Shown piece after piece: positions 1-11,816 of a stretch of DNA of 64,000 bases. The first letter of the stretch is position 1. The number at the start of each line of letters is the position of its first letter. This DNA is from Mesostigma viride. Lineage: Eukaryota > Streptophyta > Mesostigmatophyceae > Mesostigmatales > Mesostigmataceae. The notes below the pieces were generated by a model that searched no databases, had not been told where the DNA came from, and worked only from the letters and a program-made list of their open reading frames with translations. The stretch covers positions 1,270,635 through 1,334,634 of the forward strand of contig RPFO01000744.1 of the NCBI GenBank assembly GCA_009746045.1. The letters are read 5' to 3'. The position numbers were made by a program, and so were the translations under genes.

Positions 1-47
1 AGAGCGTAACAATCTCTATCCATCTTACGTGAATCCTTACGTTAACT
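1..47 (-). repeat. Edge of copia C0 3' LTR, cut by window
   Basis: Read on the minus strand, this begins AGTTAACG, the same 8 bases that open the LTRs of C1 (22699) and C2 (28346). It continues with sequence nearly matching the start of the C2 insertion, including gagattgttacgctct. A purine-rich tract resembling the one before the C1 3' LTR lies just inside it (48-70). The rest of the LTR lies left of the window. Confidence 0.75.
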
Positions 48-323
48 CCAATCCCTTCTTTTCTTTAGGGATCACATCCCCTGCCAGGGACCCTTGAAGT
101 AGCTTGAAATGTCCTTCACTCCAGCTTGAAGCTTGAACAGATGTCTTTAAATTGGCCAATGCCATTCCCCATCCAGCCCTTTCTTTTAAGTAAAGTAAGT
201 AAGTAAGTACTTGCGTGTCATGCGCAAAGGCATGCCACGGAGTACTTTGCTAATCTCATTAGAAAAATAATTACACAATAGTTTAAACAAATATCGTCTG
301 CATCATCCCCCAACCGTTAAGCA

Positions 324-539
324 CTAGTAGATGGGGATGTAATCCTCATCCGAGCTGTCCTCTACTGTAATGGCAGTCGAGGCGGTAGAGTAGCGGCTAT
401 CCTCAGGACCATTAACCTCCACCTGCGGACTTCTACCTTGGCTAGCAACGGGCCGCGGGGCCCGTGGGGAGAAAACAGGAGCATACCCCTCGGGAAGGTG
501 CTTATCGCAGATGGCAGCTAGCCCATTTCTCCTTGTCAA
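324..539 (-). CDS. Short ORF with acidic SUMO-interaction-like end
   Basis: A 71-codon minus-strand open frame inside the 3' untranslated part of C0. It is rich in Pro, Arg and Ser and ends with a hydrophobic-acidic stretch (TVEDSSDED) followed by YIPIY. A similar hydrophobic-acidic ending (IVVSDSDDD) closes the first ORF of C1 at 24400, so this may be a displaced or captured piece of that protein. I cannot identify the product, and it may not be translated. Confidence 0.25.
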   Translation of the reverse strand: MTRRNGLAAICDKHLPEGYAPVFSPRAPRPVASQGRSPQVEVNGPEDSRYSTASTAITVEDSSDEDYIPIY

Positions 540-2051
540 TCATGCGGGCGCCGAGTACGTACGTACGGATAGTCCCAGAAGCCCTGCATCTTTAAGCAGT
601 TGTGTCACATAGGTCCGGGTCGCGCCGCGCCGGTGCCCGGCGCGCGCAAGTTTGCCAGTGGGTTGCGATGGGACAAGGGGACCCTGCCATAGGAGGAGGT
701 GTCTACCTGGTTGGCCCGTCTTAAGCCCCCCGGCAGGGCCCACATCGGTATTCACCTGGTCTGTGCGGGCAAGATGGCTTTCTTTGAAGGAACTGGAAAA
801 GAAACAGTCTGATCTGCCACAGGGAAAAACCATTCCATGAGAAATGGAGAAAACCTATGGAAGTGGCATTATACAGAGTACCACCAGATATTGGAAACAT
901 ACAAAATTAAATACATACAGGTTATATTCTATGAGAGCTTCAGTCCAGGAATTAATCCCATCACCTCGGTAGAGCCTCCAGTATACAATGACCTTCTGGC
1001 GGTGAGTTACATTAATCCCAGATATACTAATCCCATAAAACCCAGCACATATTTAATATAAGCACAATAAATCCATGACAGTTAATATACCATGCACTTG
1101 ACAAAGTAAGGCGTATTACAATAGTTTGCCTGTCATACTCGAGATCAACAGGGTAGTATTGGCGCCCGTCTTACGGCGCCCGTCTACTTGTCAGATGGTA
1201 AATTGCCACAGCAAACAAATGACAAAATGAAACACATAGGCAACAATTAAATCCTGCCCTGGGGAACTAGGGAAGTCTGAACAGGCAAACATCCTGAACA
1301 GGCCAGCTTGTAGAAACATAATACCAGGGAATCGAACCCCGCCCTATAAACCCCATGCAGAATTAAGGTTCCCAGACCATTGTGAGAGGTATGTACAAAT
1401 ATACATTTCTTTTAAAATAGAATACATGGTCTGTAATAATGGACCTGTATAGTTAATAATCGAATGGACCTCTCAATGCTCAATGGCCTGACGCATGTGT
1501 TTATTACAATAAATCACAAGCCCCGCACACGTACAACGTGCACAAGGGCATTTAGCATTCTCGACAAGCAACGCCCTGCCCGGCTGCCACGTCTGGAGCA
1601 GCCGACAGTGGCCGGGTTGGGCTCTGTGGTGCAGCCTGAGTGGCGCGACGCCACTGCTAGACTCTCAGGACCCTCGTCCAACATCCGACACCTCAACTGA
1701 TGCCAGTCCCGAGTGGGTACTGGCGACGCCGTACCGCCAATCCTACTTGGGTACTGGCGTCCGTCACCAGGACTCGGCTATCTAATAGTCTACAGTAGCC
1801 TGCCGAATCACATATAGCCAGGACTTCTGACCGAGCCTACATGTGCGAAACCCCAGATAGCACATTGCTATCTGGTACTTAGCCTATGTCCACGACTAGA
1901 GGCTAACTCCTGTCAACCTTGTGTAGTCAACAGCATGAACCCCAGCCAAAACATGGCTGTATCCTGATTAAGATCAGAGTGAGTGTACCATGGTCCATGA
2001 GCCTTAAGTACAGACTAAAATACAGGTATTATGCCAGTCACCATGCTGACA

Positions 2052-2640
2052 CTACCACACAACCTGCCGGCTCTCCAATGCCCTATAACCAGGCACCAGC
2101 TTTAGACAGCTTGCTGAGATGGGTCCATCAGAGACTGAAGATCGAACCTTGTATTGCATTGCTGCCTTCTGCACTAGCTTGGTCAAAGCATCAGCAGGAT
2201 TGTCCACCCCATGCAGGGATATGCTCAATATTGGCCAAGGAGGACAATTCCTTAAGAAGGAGATAATCCAAGTCCCTACTTCTGGCCATATGCCTGTGCA
2301 CAAACTGCGCCATCCCCATGGAGTCTGTTTTGAGAAGAGTGGTAACCTGAAGTGGCCAAGGAGTGTACGTTAGAAGTCATCTGATGAAGCAACTCCTTCA
2401 GATAAAGGCTTGTGTAAATGCCTTCACAAATAGCCCTGCATGCATTCTGCCACATCACTGCTGACAGCCACCCGTTTGTGCAGGCGACTAAACCAGCTCA
2501 CCAAACTCCCCAGGCCGTCCTATCTGAGCACAAAGAGCCCTGCAGCCCTGCCCCTGACCTTGGAGACCTGCCTGCTGTCCATTGAGCTATCCACATACAG
2601 CTCCATGCAAATGGGTTGTGATAAACGGCCACGGCCTTGC
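2052..2640 (-). pseudogene. Decayed copia RNase H domain of C0
   Basis: Minus-strand frames give the pieces of a copia RNase H in order: a VDSSMD-like first aspartate motif near 2600, then SSDVAEC with the catalytic glutamate near 2455, CRAICEG..SLYLKELL, and NPADALTK near 2180. Each has a close counterpart in the intact C1 RNase H (31411-31830). The frame changes several times and an in-frame stop falls within the first segment, so it cannot make a working enzyme as read. In the family this domain degrades RNA in RNA-DNA hybrids during reverse transcription. Confidence 0.7.
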
Positions 2641-2892
2641 TTCGGGGTCGGCAGGTGCAGGAGATCCTCGCCAGCAGACAATCACAAGGTTTGTGAGCCC
2701 CATAAACGAAGCTAGAGGAATGCCATAAGTCCTGGCACCTGGCGAACTTCTTTGTTGAGAATGCTATTTCCTTTCACGCGGCTCAGAGCCGCTCTTTCAA
2801 GGCGATGATTGCCGGCCTTAGTCAGTACAAAGGGCTGATCACTGCTCCCGGACTTGGCATGCACAATAAATGCTTGCAAGCAAGGAATGTGC

Positions 2893-3011
2893 ACATGCAG
2901 TAATGGGAAAATTATGGTGGCAGGTTGGTAGGGAATAAGTGCAAGGAATGCGAGCATATTGCATGCAGTGAAAATTTATGGCAGGCTGGTAGGGAATTAG
3001 TGCAAGGAATG
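2893..3011. repeat. Two-copy tandem duplication, about 60 bp unit
   Basis: The segment containing gcaggttggtagggaataag (2920) recurs with few changes as gcaggctggtagggaattag (2981), each followed by tgcaaggaatg. The rest of 2641-3430 shows only scattered acgtatt motifs (3125-3215) and no recognisable gene. Confidence 0.7.
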
Positions 3012-3430
3012 GTGCAGATTAAATTATGCCTTCCACCATAATTTACTGATCAATATCCATGCATAACTATGCCCCTAAGGCCTAAACCCTAAAGGCCCAT
3101 TCATAACCATGCTGCACACTGCCACGTATTCTGGTGACGTATTCTGTCATGCTCCACGTATAATACTCGTATTTTGAGGCCGACGTATTTGACGTACTGA
3201 CGTATTGGCCAACCTGGCGCCAGGGTCAAGTCGCCGTCTAGTAGGGTGAAGTGAGTCTTCTCGAGCCTCTTGCGGCGTCTGAGAAAAGAAATCTTGTCCG
3301 CCAGTTCTTAAAGCTCTAGAGGTGAGAAGGAGTGGGGGCGCCCCTGCCTTACCCCGCGCGCGGGGAAGGCGGTGGGCGACCAGCTCAATCTCACCATGCA
3401 GTAAGGCCCATGCGACCAAGGATTTCTCTC

Positions 3431-4500
3431 TCAAACGCACGTGCAAGACGTCTCGGAATTCTCACCTTCCTCCACGTCGAAGTTCTTGATGATGACGTTG
3501 AGGCTACGCTTGGCGAGCTCGGCCTCCTCGCGGAGGTCAATTAAGCGTCTGCCGCTGAAGCTGCATGGGCTGCGACGGCGGAGGTGGTGGAGGTGGTGTG
3601 TTGCTCCAGGTGGTGCGTGTCCGCCCAGGTCTGGGGGGGGGTAGCATCGCCAGCCACATCGGCAGGCCAGCGGGGGCTGGCTTGGCGGCAATGTCCTTCA
3701 CCGCCTGGGCGGTGAGGCCTGCGGTGGTTTGCAGGACCTCGATGGCGATGGCGTTGTCCTTAATTGAGGTGCTGGTCGATGTCGCGGAGCTGGGCGGTGA
3801 TGGCGCGGCGGAGGTGGGGCCGGGTGGTGGCGGTGGAGGAGGCGAGTAGGGTGGAGGTGGCGGTAGAGATGGTGGAGAGGAGGGGGAGCTCGGCAGTCAG
3901 CGTGCTGCCCATGGCCGCCACATCTGCGGTGAGTCTGAGGGCCGGGCCATGTGCTGCTCGAGGGCCTCCTTAAGGAGTGAGCGGATGGAGGATTCGGTCA
4001 AGGTGGTGGTGAGGGGCTGGGGGAGCCAGAGCTCCTCGATGGAGCGTCCAAGGATCGAGGGAGAAGAGGGCGAATGTTTGAAGTCGGGGGCGGGGGGCGG
4101 TGAGGATGTTGTCGAATGGGCGCCTCTGAAAGAAAGCATTGACGAGGCGACCTTGGTGGAAGAGCTGCTTGCACAGTTCAAATTTCAATAAGTGAGGCGG
4201 TTGATCCCCAGAACACGTAGCTCAGGATCTTGTCGTGGGTGAACTTGTCAAAAAAGCCGGGCTGGCTAGCGTCAAAGTCGAACTCTTCCCAGGTCGGCTC
4301 GGCAGGGCGACCATGCACTTGGGCTCAGGCGACGCTGCGGGCGAGGGGAGCCCGGGGGGCTGAGCGACCACTAGGGCTTGGCTAGTGGCGCCGCTGCCTT
4401 CTGGGCCGGAGGGCGAAGCTGCAGCCGGAGCTGCAGACGTATTTTCAGGGCCGAGCGCAGCCGCCAGGCTGCGTTGCGCGGAGGAGCGTTTGCTCGCCAT
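3431..4500 (-). pseudogene. Broken minus-strand coding region, ORF1-like
   Basis: Translating downward from an ATG at 4498-4500 gives an Ala/Ser/Pro-rich start (MASKRSSAQRS). Coherent pieces follow in changing frames: a segment with FDKFTHDKILSYVFWG (about 4270-4190), one with FELCKQLFHQGRLVNAFFQ (about 4185-4125), a helical stretch with SIEELW..SIRSLLKEALEQH (about 4050-3950), and a charged segment with LREEAELAKRSLNVIIKNF (about 3545-3480). The last resembles the coiled coil plus start of the RNA-binding domain in non-LTR retrotransposon ORF1 proteins, but I cannot confirm the family. At least three frame changes are needed, so it is a decayed element gene, a decayed host gene or error-rich sequence. 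The minus strand at 3460-3455 has a GTGAG that could be a splice donor, so a spliced gene is also possible. Confidence 0.35.
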
Positions 4501-6214
4501 ATATTGCGTGGTAGCTTCGGGAAATTATATCAGCATGTGCGTCTTAGAAAGACGAAGCGATTGTGATATTCACAGCCGAATTCGGTGCTCAAACGTGAAA
4601 GTTATGAGCTCCGCCGTCAGCCATGGCTACCTCGTGGCTCGTGGCTCGTGTGCCAGGATGATAGGGTACTTGTTAAAATATGATCTGATAAGAATAGTTT
4701 TGAAATTCTGCAGGAGTGCGACATTTCGCCCGAGGAGAAAGAAAAGGGGCGCATCGAGTATATTATGCACAGGTGTTGTAGAGGATGAGGGGTTGTAGAG
4801 GATGATGGTGGTTTAACGTTGATGATGTATCGGCTGAGTCACTGAGTGTGATGATGCACAACCAAAGGATTACATGGAATAGGTCTGTAGTGCAAATGAC
4901 TCATTGTGGGAATGGGGAGGCAACAATCATATATGGATGCATTTCCATGATTTAGTGTGTGGACGTCCACCCTTGGCTTTGTGATCGACCCCTGCATGCA
5001 CATGTTTGTACGTGCAATGGGCATAACTGCCGGCGTGTTTTACATGATTTTTTCAAGTAGTGGCATAATATGCGTTTTCATTATTTCTGGCTGATTTTTA
5101 ATCAACGACTTTTTTTCAGGGCCTGATTTCACTTAAAAAAATGATTTTCTAGCTAATTACAAAGGAATTTTTTTCGCAACTTCCGACTTAAACAGCCGCC
5201 CCCCCCCCCCCCCCCCCCCAGCCAATACGACAAATGTGCCACTGCAGTGAGTCGTAGGTCTAATAGTTAGTATAAATAGTTGTCTCTTTTGGCTGGTAAC
5301 CTTTTGCCGCTTGGCTCTAATACGGATCCGGACCAGCTATAACCACAGTCTCGAGCTGGTAACCTAACTTTATGCGCGCATAAACTTAGGTAGGTTAGGT
5401 ATGTAGGTAATAGTTGCCGGCTTGCAGGCACCACATCCTGAACCACTGTGTTTGCCAAATCTGGTCACACGTGTTGCCCTCACCCACGGGGGAATGGTGC
5501 ACGTGGCTTTCATAACCTCATTCCATCTAACTTAGTCTCACTCAATTCATTAATTTACTAAGATCTGGTCTCACTTGATATGCCCAGAGTCCGCTCGGTC
5601 AGGCTTCTGGCCGGCACAGTTTGATTGCCTGGTGTCTGCGGCCTGCAAAGTGGCAGTGGGTCGAAAAGCTCAATGAACTGGACTGCAAGGCGGAGGCAAA
5701 TGGGGCCATCAGCCTGGCAAAGCCCCCAACCAGCTTCGCCCGTCCTGGAGATCACTGAAGTGCACGCCGTTAAATGAACCGCAGAAGACTGTTGGCTTCC
5801 CATTTCATAGTCAATGCCTGGAGGACGTCATGCGAACCGGTCCTGATTGGCGTCAGAACAGTCCATGAGAGTGTAACCAAATTGACACTCAGTGGCACAA
5901 AACCTGTAGTACCCCGGGCTGGGCTGTCCAAAGAATCCTCAGGTTCAGTGCCAAACACGCACATTTTGACAGGCGACTTGACCTACTTGGCGCGAAGGCC
6001 TGGACGAACGACCTGACAAAAGTGGAAATAGAGTCCTGGCTCGACACATGGGCTTACTGCGCCTGGTACCGATAGGAGGAACGACCTGGGATGCCTGGTC
6101 TGTTGTTACTCGTTACCGAAAACAGACAGATCGACCCTTACTTTCACATGTTAGGCTGCTCATCTCATCCATATTGACGGCTGCGTTATGAACCCAGCCC
6201 AGTCTTTTACGGTT
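4501..6214. other. Intergenic, no gene recognised
   Basis: Short open frames only, none with a recognisable motif. The stretch is moderately AT-rich around 4960-5180 and contains the poly-C run at 5199-5219. It lies between the broken region ending at 4500 and the stop codon of the UPF0126 gene, so part of it is probably that gene's 3' untranslated and downstream region. Confidence 0.5.
5199..5219. repeat. Poly-C run of 21 bases
   Basis: Uninterrupted run of cytosines. Its length may be unreliable. Confidence 0.9.
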
Positions 6215-9200
6215 TCACTTCTTGGGGGGCTGTTCCGCCGGTGCCTGGCTGGCCGCTGGTGCGGAAGCCGCAGGCACCTGCGGGAAGTTTGGCAGCCGAA
6301 TGCCATAAGTCCACGCGGCGCAGCGGAGCGCAACGGCGGTGCTGAACCCGAGCGCGATGCGGGCGGTCAGAGGCGCGCCGGCCTTGGCGGCGGCGAGGTA
6401 TGCTAGCGCGCCCCCCAGCGCGGTGGTCGCGTAGATCTCAGCGTTGGAGTGGAGGATGCGGACCGGGCGCCGGCATAAGACGTCGCGGGTGAGGCCGCCA
6501 AAAGTGGCGGTCATCATGCCACATATCGCTGAGGCGAGGAGGGGGACCTTTGCCCGGATGCCTGCATGGGGAAATTTTTCGTGTGTGGTGTGTGTAGGTG
6601 GGTGGGTGAGGGGGGTAACCTCAATGTGGGGACTGGAGAAGGGAGTAAAATTGAGGTCAGAATCATTATTACTACTTTATTATTACTATTACTATCGCTA
6701 CACTGTTATTTAGTAAAATGGAGGTCAGAATCATTATTCCTACTTTATTATTACTATTACTATCGTTACACTGTTATTACTACGATCACACCTATTTATT
6801 TCGTTCGTGAGATGATGCCAGACGAAATGCCAGTCCAGTGTCGGCAGTCGCTGGTCTACCTGCATGAAGAATCATTGGGAAACTCCCGTTCTCATCAAAT
6901 AGAACCCCGTCCCAGTCAGGGATTGAGAGTTCAAAAGACTTACATGCAGCTTGGCGGACTGCTTAACAGTGATGGACGGCTGAGTAGATCAAATCCATAT
7001 CTTCGATACGGTGACATATCTGGTATGTCTGGATACTGATTTATCAGTAGGCAATGCAGCTAGCAGCCCGACCCTCGGCAAAGGACTGTGCATGTGTATA
7101 GTGATCTTATATTTCAATATTGCAAAGTGACCCTGAGCCTGCAAAGTGACCCCAAGCCCCGGGGTTCACCCTTGCAAAGCGTTGGACAGGTACCTCTGAG
7201 CTAATGAATGCCCGCAAAAACACAAGATTGCGCCCCAAAAACTTGATACTGAGACATGCGTGTGTGCTTCCAACGTTCTATTCTTCCCAGGACGTTTTGA
7301 GAAATCCCCATTCTGATCAGGTGTTGAGGCTGCCGTGGCCAACAATATACTGTAAACAGGCTAAGTTTGATTATTAAATTATTCTCTTATGGGCCACGTC
7401 TAGAAACCAAGCGAGAGCGTGGCAGTTCCTGCCAGGAAGCCACACGCAGGACGGATTTTGCAAGGAATTCAGAAAGCCAAAGTGCATAACAGCTGCTGCC
7501 AGGAGTTTAGGAATCCAATGGATCGCAGCGTCTGCCCCGAAACCATAAGGCACAGCTGCAGTTATGTGGCATCAAACTACCACTGGTAGTGAACCTGCAC
7601 CGGCTATGCTTCTTATTTTACTCTAACTGAGATTCCCATTTACGCCCCTACCAGTCTGCGTCAGCGTCGCTCCAACGTTAGCCTTCCCAGCTACTCTTGC
7701 CATCCAGGGAATCCATTTCAAAACCAGGCATTATTCCTGTTAACCTTGGCTTGAACTAGCCCACACCACTGTACGTATACTCATCTGCTACCGGTCTGCC
7801 ATCCATCGGTCAACATCAGTGAACGCTCACCATTCTGTGCACCGATGACTGCGAAAGCGCCGACCCCAATTGTGTCGGCTATAAATAGACCGAGCCCATC
7901 CTCTGTGATCCCTGTGGCTGCGGTGATGTCATCCCAAAAATAGAACGTGGCCAGCGCGGTCGCCAGGCATATATACCTGGGCACATGGCAGAATGCAAGC
8001 ATTAAGTATACAAGCATTAATATACACAAGCGCTTCATCAGACAAGTATTTGACCGTACAGGCAAAAAGGGGCAAATAACATACCGTTACATTCCATTTT
8101 AGCACAGATGAGCTCAACGCACAGATGGGCACGATGCCACGACCAATTTTCCTTTGGGTATGAGTGTTGCCATCATCCTACTTGCCAACAAAATGAGACC
8201 AAATATTGTTAGAAGTCAGCTCGCGCTGAGCCTGTAAATACGCGAGCATTAACGAACCCCATGCCAAGTATGGACTGCAACACAGGTAGCTTTCATTCCC
8301 CCAAACAAGACCTAGGTGATACCGAGACGCCCTCTCGCATGTTGGAAAATTAGGTAGAAGCGAATGAATCTAGTCCATTTACCACGTCAACCTGGGCCAC
8401 CAGCAAGCGAGGGAAACGGTCATGTCAAGGCAGTCTGTCCACACTTGATCAACCGTTCTTCTTGCCTCCCTCACAAGTTCAACCATAGCATACTCGCGGG
8501 AATACAAAGGTATCTTCAGTAACCGTCGCACGTCGCACGATACATCAAGTTGGGCACCCAACTGGCTGGGAAGGTATGTGCGCAGCGGGGCAGATAGGCC
8601 TCCTTACATTCCACACTTTAATGTCGTTGCATATTGGTTGTTTCTAGTTAGTGGCCACTGTAGTGGTACTAACTAAGCAATAAATGTCTGGTACAGGGTT
8701 CAGCATCCTGCTAGCTGCGCGGAGCATAGCAACCAAAGCAAAACTTGGGGATGTTTGTGCGATACTGCGCGGCAAGAAATGCACGTCCACAACCCGACAA
8801 GATGCTTGCTAGTGCTCCAGCCCTGCGGAAATGCGCCCAAGAGAAAAATGACGCTGCAGGCAGTAAATAAATGGGTGCAATTTGACAAGAAATCTGACTG
8901 TGGCGGAATAATATCAGATTGGATCATAAGAAGAGCATGAATAGCTAAAATCTGCGAAACATTGACTTTTGCTTGCGTGGCATGAATATCAAGGATTGTC
9001 GAATTCTCGCACTACTATAAGTTATACATAGCAAAGATCGACAGTCCTGAGATGATGATGGGTGTAATATATGCATTACCTTCCATCTACATTCCTACGA
9101 CGAGGCAGCACCACTGCGATAGCAGCATACCAGTTTCAACGGTCCAAGACGTCCGCTTCCTTACTTACAGATATTCAATTTCGTCCATCCAAAATGCCGG

Positions 9201-9945
9201 GCCTTTGCCCAGCAGTATGTCTCGAATTGTACCGCCACCGACGGCGGTAATCGTGCCTACAATGGTACAACCTAACAAATCCATGCCCGCTATTCCCGCC
9301 GTCAAGGTCCCTGTGCAGGGGCAAATGGCAACGCAGAGGGAAGCGGAATGGTGAACGTTACAGACGTAAGCAGGCCAACGCCTGGATTTGTATACGTCAT
9401 GCAAGTCACGGAGACAATTGAAGGTTTGTGCACATATACAACAAGAGCCGCTTTAATATTCGATGAGGCAGGGCCGCTTGCTTCGCCCACCTCACCGGCA
9501 TTGACAAGCAAGTCCGGGTCCTAACACAATTGGTTGGTAAATGCGACCTATAATAAATGGGATGGGTAAGTCGGCCTTTACCTGATAGCGCGAAGACTCC
9601 CGTGCCAAATAGATCCATGGCCCGCAAGGCTCCAGGAGGTGAGATATTGGGATAACGGGGCATCCCGTCGTGCACGACAGGCGGTGTAAGCTTCTCGTTC
9701 CCCGTGGAAGACATGGAGCGGACCTTGTCAAGTGCTGCGAGCCTGCCACCTTCCCCATTTGCGGGGAACCTGTGACTGCCCGAGAATCCCGAAAAGCGTG
9801 ACAAACGAGGCAGAGAGCTCCGGCAAGCTCGGAGCAAGTGAGCCATATTTATGTCTTTACTTGGCAGTGCCTGAAGCGGAGGCAGGCCGCTTGGGCGCGT
9901 TATCCGGTGGCCGTGTTCTTCACTCCGCCTTGCGTATGAGGGCAA
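6215..9945 (-). CDS. UPF0126 / glycine-transporter-domain membrane protein, 4 exons
   Basis: Spliced minus-strand gene. Proposed exons are 9945-9582, 9310-9169, 7976-7831 and 6561-6215, total 999 bases (332 residues plus TGA). All three introns obey GT-AG (donors gtaaag, gtaagt, gtgagc; acceptors cacag, cccag, tgcag), and the phases join without a shift. The protein has the two-fold repeat of the UPF0126 (TRIC-like, YicG/YadS) family: DLFGTGVFALSG, GMDLLGCTIVGTITAVGGG and TIRDIL in the first half; DTIGVGAFAVIGAQNG, FGGLTRDVL and EIYATTALGGALAYL in the second. Bacterial members are integral membrane proteins of about 205 residues. This one has roughly 95-125 extra N-terminal residues. A second ATG at 9846 starts MAHLLRACRSSLPRLSRFS, rich in Arg and Ser without acids, which looks like an organelle-targeting leader; either start is possible. 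The C-terminus is a Pro/Ala-rich tail. The transported substrate cannot be read from sequence. Confidence 0.85.
6653..6778. repeat. Two-copy 68-bp tandem repeat inside intron 3
   Basis: The unit beginning gaggtcagaatcattatt starts at 6653 and again at 6721, with a (tta/ctatta)n core. It lies in the last intron (6562-7830) of the UPF0126 gene. Confidence 0.8.
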
Positions 9946-10276
9946 ATAATTATGAATGAAAAAACCTCCATGCAGCGCAGCGTACTTACCTCCCAGTGCA
10001 GCGTATATTTTAGCTAGGCGAGGTCCACAGCAGGACTATACTGTATGTACAGTACCAGGGTTGGGCGTCAAGGGGGTCAGGTAGTTGACGTAACGTAAAC
10101 ACGAATGGCAAAAAGAGTGATGTAAACAGGATGAACCAGGACTGGTGGAGAATTTTAGGGCCTTTTCCGGGTAAATCAGGGGTAAATCCTGGGTAAATGG
10201 GTATTTTTTATATTAACCAATGGGAACTGAATATCAAGTAACGTGCGTGTTTGCAACTTGCCCGTTGAAACTCTAC
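9946..10276. other. Upstream region of the UPF0126 gene
   Basis: No gene is seen. This stretch should hold the promoter of the minus-strand UPF0126 gene, but no clear TATA box or other element stands out. The phrase aattttagggcctttt (about 10152) recurs as aattttagggccttt near 10592. Confidence 0.4.
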
Positions 10277-10465
10277 GGCGGAGCCAATTTTCGGAAGAAC
10301 CTCACCCTTATGCTTGCAAATTCGGGACAAATTCGGTGGATGTATGTATGGATGGATGGATTGACGGATTTTCATCCCCTATTCCTATGTTTTCTCACGT
10401 GTACGGCCTTATAAGCTTCGCCAATTCTGGCGAACCTAACGGTTCTTCCGAAAATTGGCTCCGCC
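10277..10465. mobile_element. Small foldback / MITE-like element
   Basis: Perfect 25-bp inverted repeats at 10277-10301 (ggcggagccaatttt...) and 10441-10465 bound a 189-bp segment with no coding capacity. I could not find a matching target duplication beside the ends, so class assignment is open. Confidence 0.6.
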
Positions 10466-10888
10466 AGATCATATTAAATATTCTAACGATGATGATCGCC
10501 GACGGGGTTAGGTAACCGACGGGGTACCACGTAGCGACCAGCTGGTTACCGCCAATGTCGGTGTACAGTATTATGTGGTAGGTGATCTGCACCGAATTTT
10601 AGGGCCTTTCCATTTCTGCGGGGTGCAGGTGGTGCGGACTAGTTCGGCGCGATGTGGACCGGACCTTTCCACATTCGGTGTTAAGGTGGATCGAAACTAC
10701 CGAGTTTCAACTGAAAAATGCCTGAAAATGACCCGTAGCGAAGTACCATTGTCTTATCCAGCCTGTAGTACCATTGGATTATCCGGCCCGGCCTCGGCCG
10801 ATAAGACGGACATATTTGTCAGGTTTTTACCGCCAGAGCTCTTTGAGTTGAGTTGAGTTTATTCCCGCGCCGGTGGTCCACTGGTCCG
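10466..10888. other. Intergenic left flank of G2
   Basis: No gene recognised. It ends in gtccg (10884-10888), the left target-site duplication of G2, repeated at 43382-43386. Confidence 0.7.
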
Positions 10889-11505
10889 TGTTACGAGCCG
10901 CCCCAGCGGCTCTGAAAGACCCTAGTCTAGCGTGGGTTACGCCTGAATAAACTCGGAATCTGCTATCCGCCCGGACTACGTGAATGTAGCCCTGAATTCT
11001 AGCTAGTACGCGGAATTACTAGCTAGGCCCTGAATGCACAACTAGATAAATTATGCATATACATGGAATGCACGAAGGGCGTTAGTGCAGCCCAGATTTG
11101 ACCCCTGGTTCGGCAGACGAGTTTTACTCAAGTCGATTTTATTCCAAACCAAAGATAGGAAGCCATTGTCACCTACGACATTTGTCCAAGACGGCGTGCA
11201 TGCCAGCGGGTCGGCCGGGGGCCGAACCTCTAGCGCTGCAATGAATATCAGCCGTAGATGTACATAGTATCCGCCAGTCTGGCACCCGGTACCTGGCAGT
11301 CCCGGGTACAGACCAGTAACACACCAAACCGAAAGCAAAGCCACGGGTACCTGGGCCGGCTGATGGAATAACTCGGCCAAGTCCCCGAATCTAACGTAAT
11401 AACTATCGAAAGTCTCAAACAATATCAAATTAAAATGACTTTCGACTGACCAAACTAATTTATTTTAGGAATTGTTACGCCCAAACATGGGTTAGGGCCG
11501 TAACA
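10889..11505 (-). repeat. G2 3' LTR
   Basis: 617 bp, near-identical to 42771-43381. On the plus strand it starts tgttacgagc and ends gggccgtaaca. A hairpin GAGCCGC/GCGGCTC lies at its plus-strand left end. The minus-strand purine tract just outside (11506-11524) is the expected plus-strand priming site. Confidence 0.93.
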
Positions 11506-11524
11506 CTCCTCCCCCTCCCCGGGG
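11506..11524 (-). other. G2 polypurine tract
   Basis: On the minus strand this reads as an uninterrupted G/A-rich tract apart from the cccgg edge, directly next to the 3' LTR, as expected for second-strand priming. Confidence 0.6.
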
Positions 11525-11816
11525 GACGATGGCTATCGTCCAATCGCCCGGGGGCGCACCTCAAACAACGACACACAAACATGGAAAATTCAAAAGAAAA
11601 CCAAAACACAATCATAACAACGGGGTGCTGTGTACCAGCGAGAACCCATCGTCATACATGCATATAATACACCAACTATGAGAATACTATGTCCCGATCC
11701 CTGTTCGCCAGCGGAGCAGTAGCCAGTTCTTCTCGGTGTTGCCTCGCAGGGACAACACCTTGATAGTTGTCAAATACTCCTTCGTCCCAGCACTCTCCGG
11801 CCAATCTCCCGGAAAA

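Larger units (their letters stand above)
1..2640 (-). mobile_element. Copia retrotransposon remnant C0, 5'-truncated
   Basis: Minus-strand 3' portion of a Ty1/copia element of the C1/C2 family. In its reading direction it has a decayed RNase H domain (2640-2052), a long 3' untranslated stretch (about 2050-48) and the first 47 bases of its 3' LTR. The untranslated part shares with C1 a short block around ggttcgattcc (about 1328-1348 here, 32100-32120 in C1). No reverse transcriptase, integrase or gag is seen upstream, so the element is truncated near 2640-2720. The 3' untranslated part is about 2 kb against 0.75 kb in C1, so it may contain further inserted DNA. Confidence 0.7.

Noticed and set aside
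5774-6016. Overlapping short ORFs on both strands before the UPF0126 gene
   Set aside because: No motif, no splice sites linking them to the neighbouring gene, similar openness on both strands.
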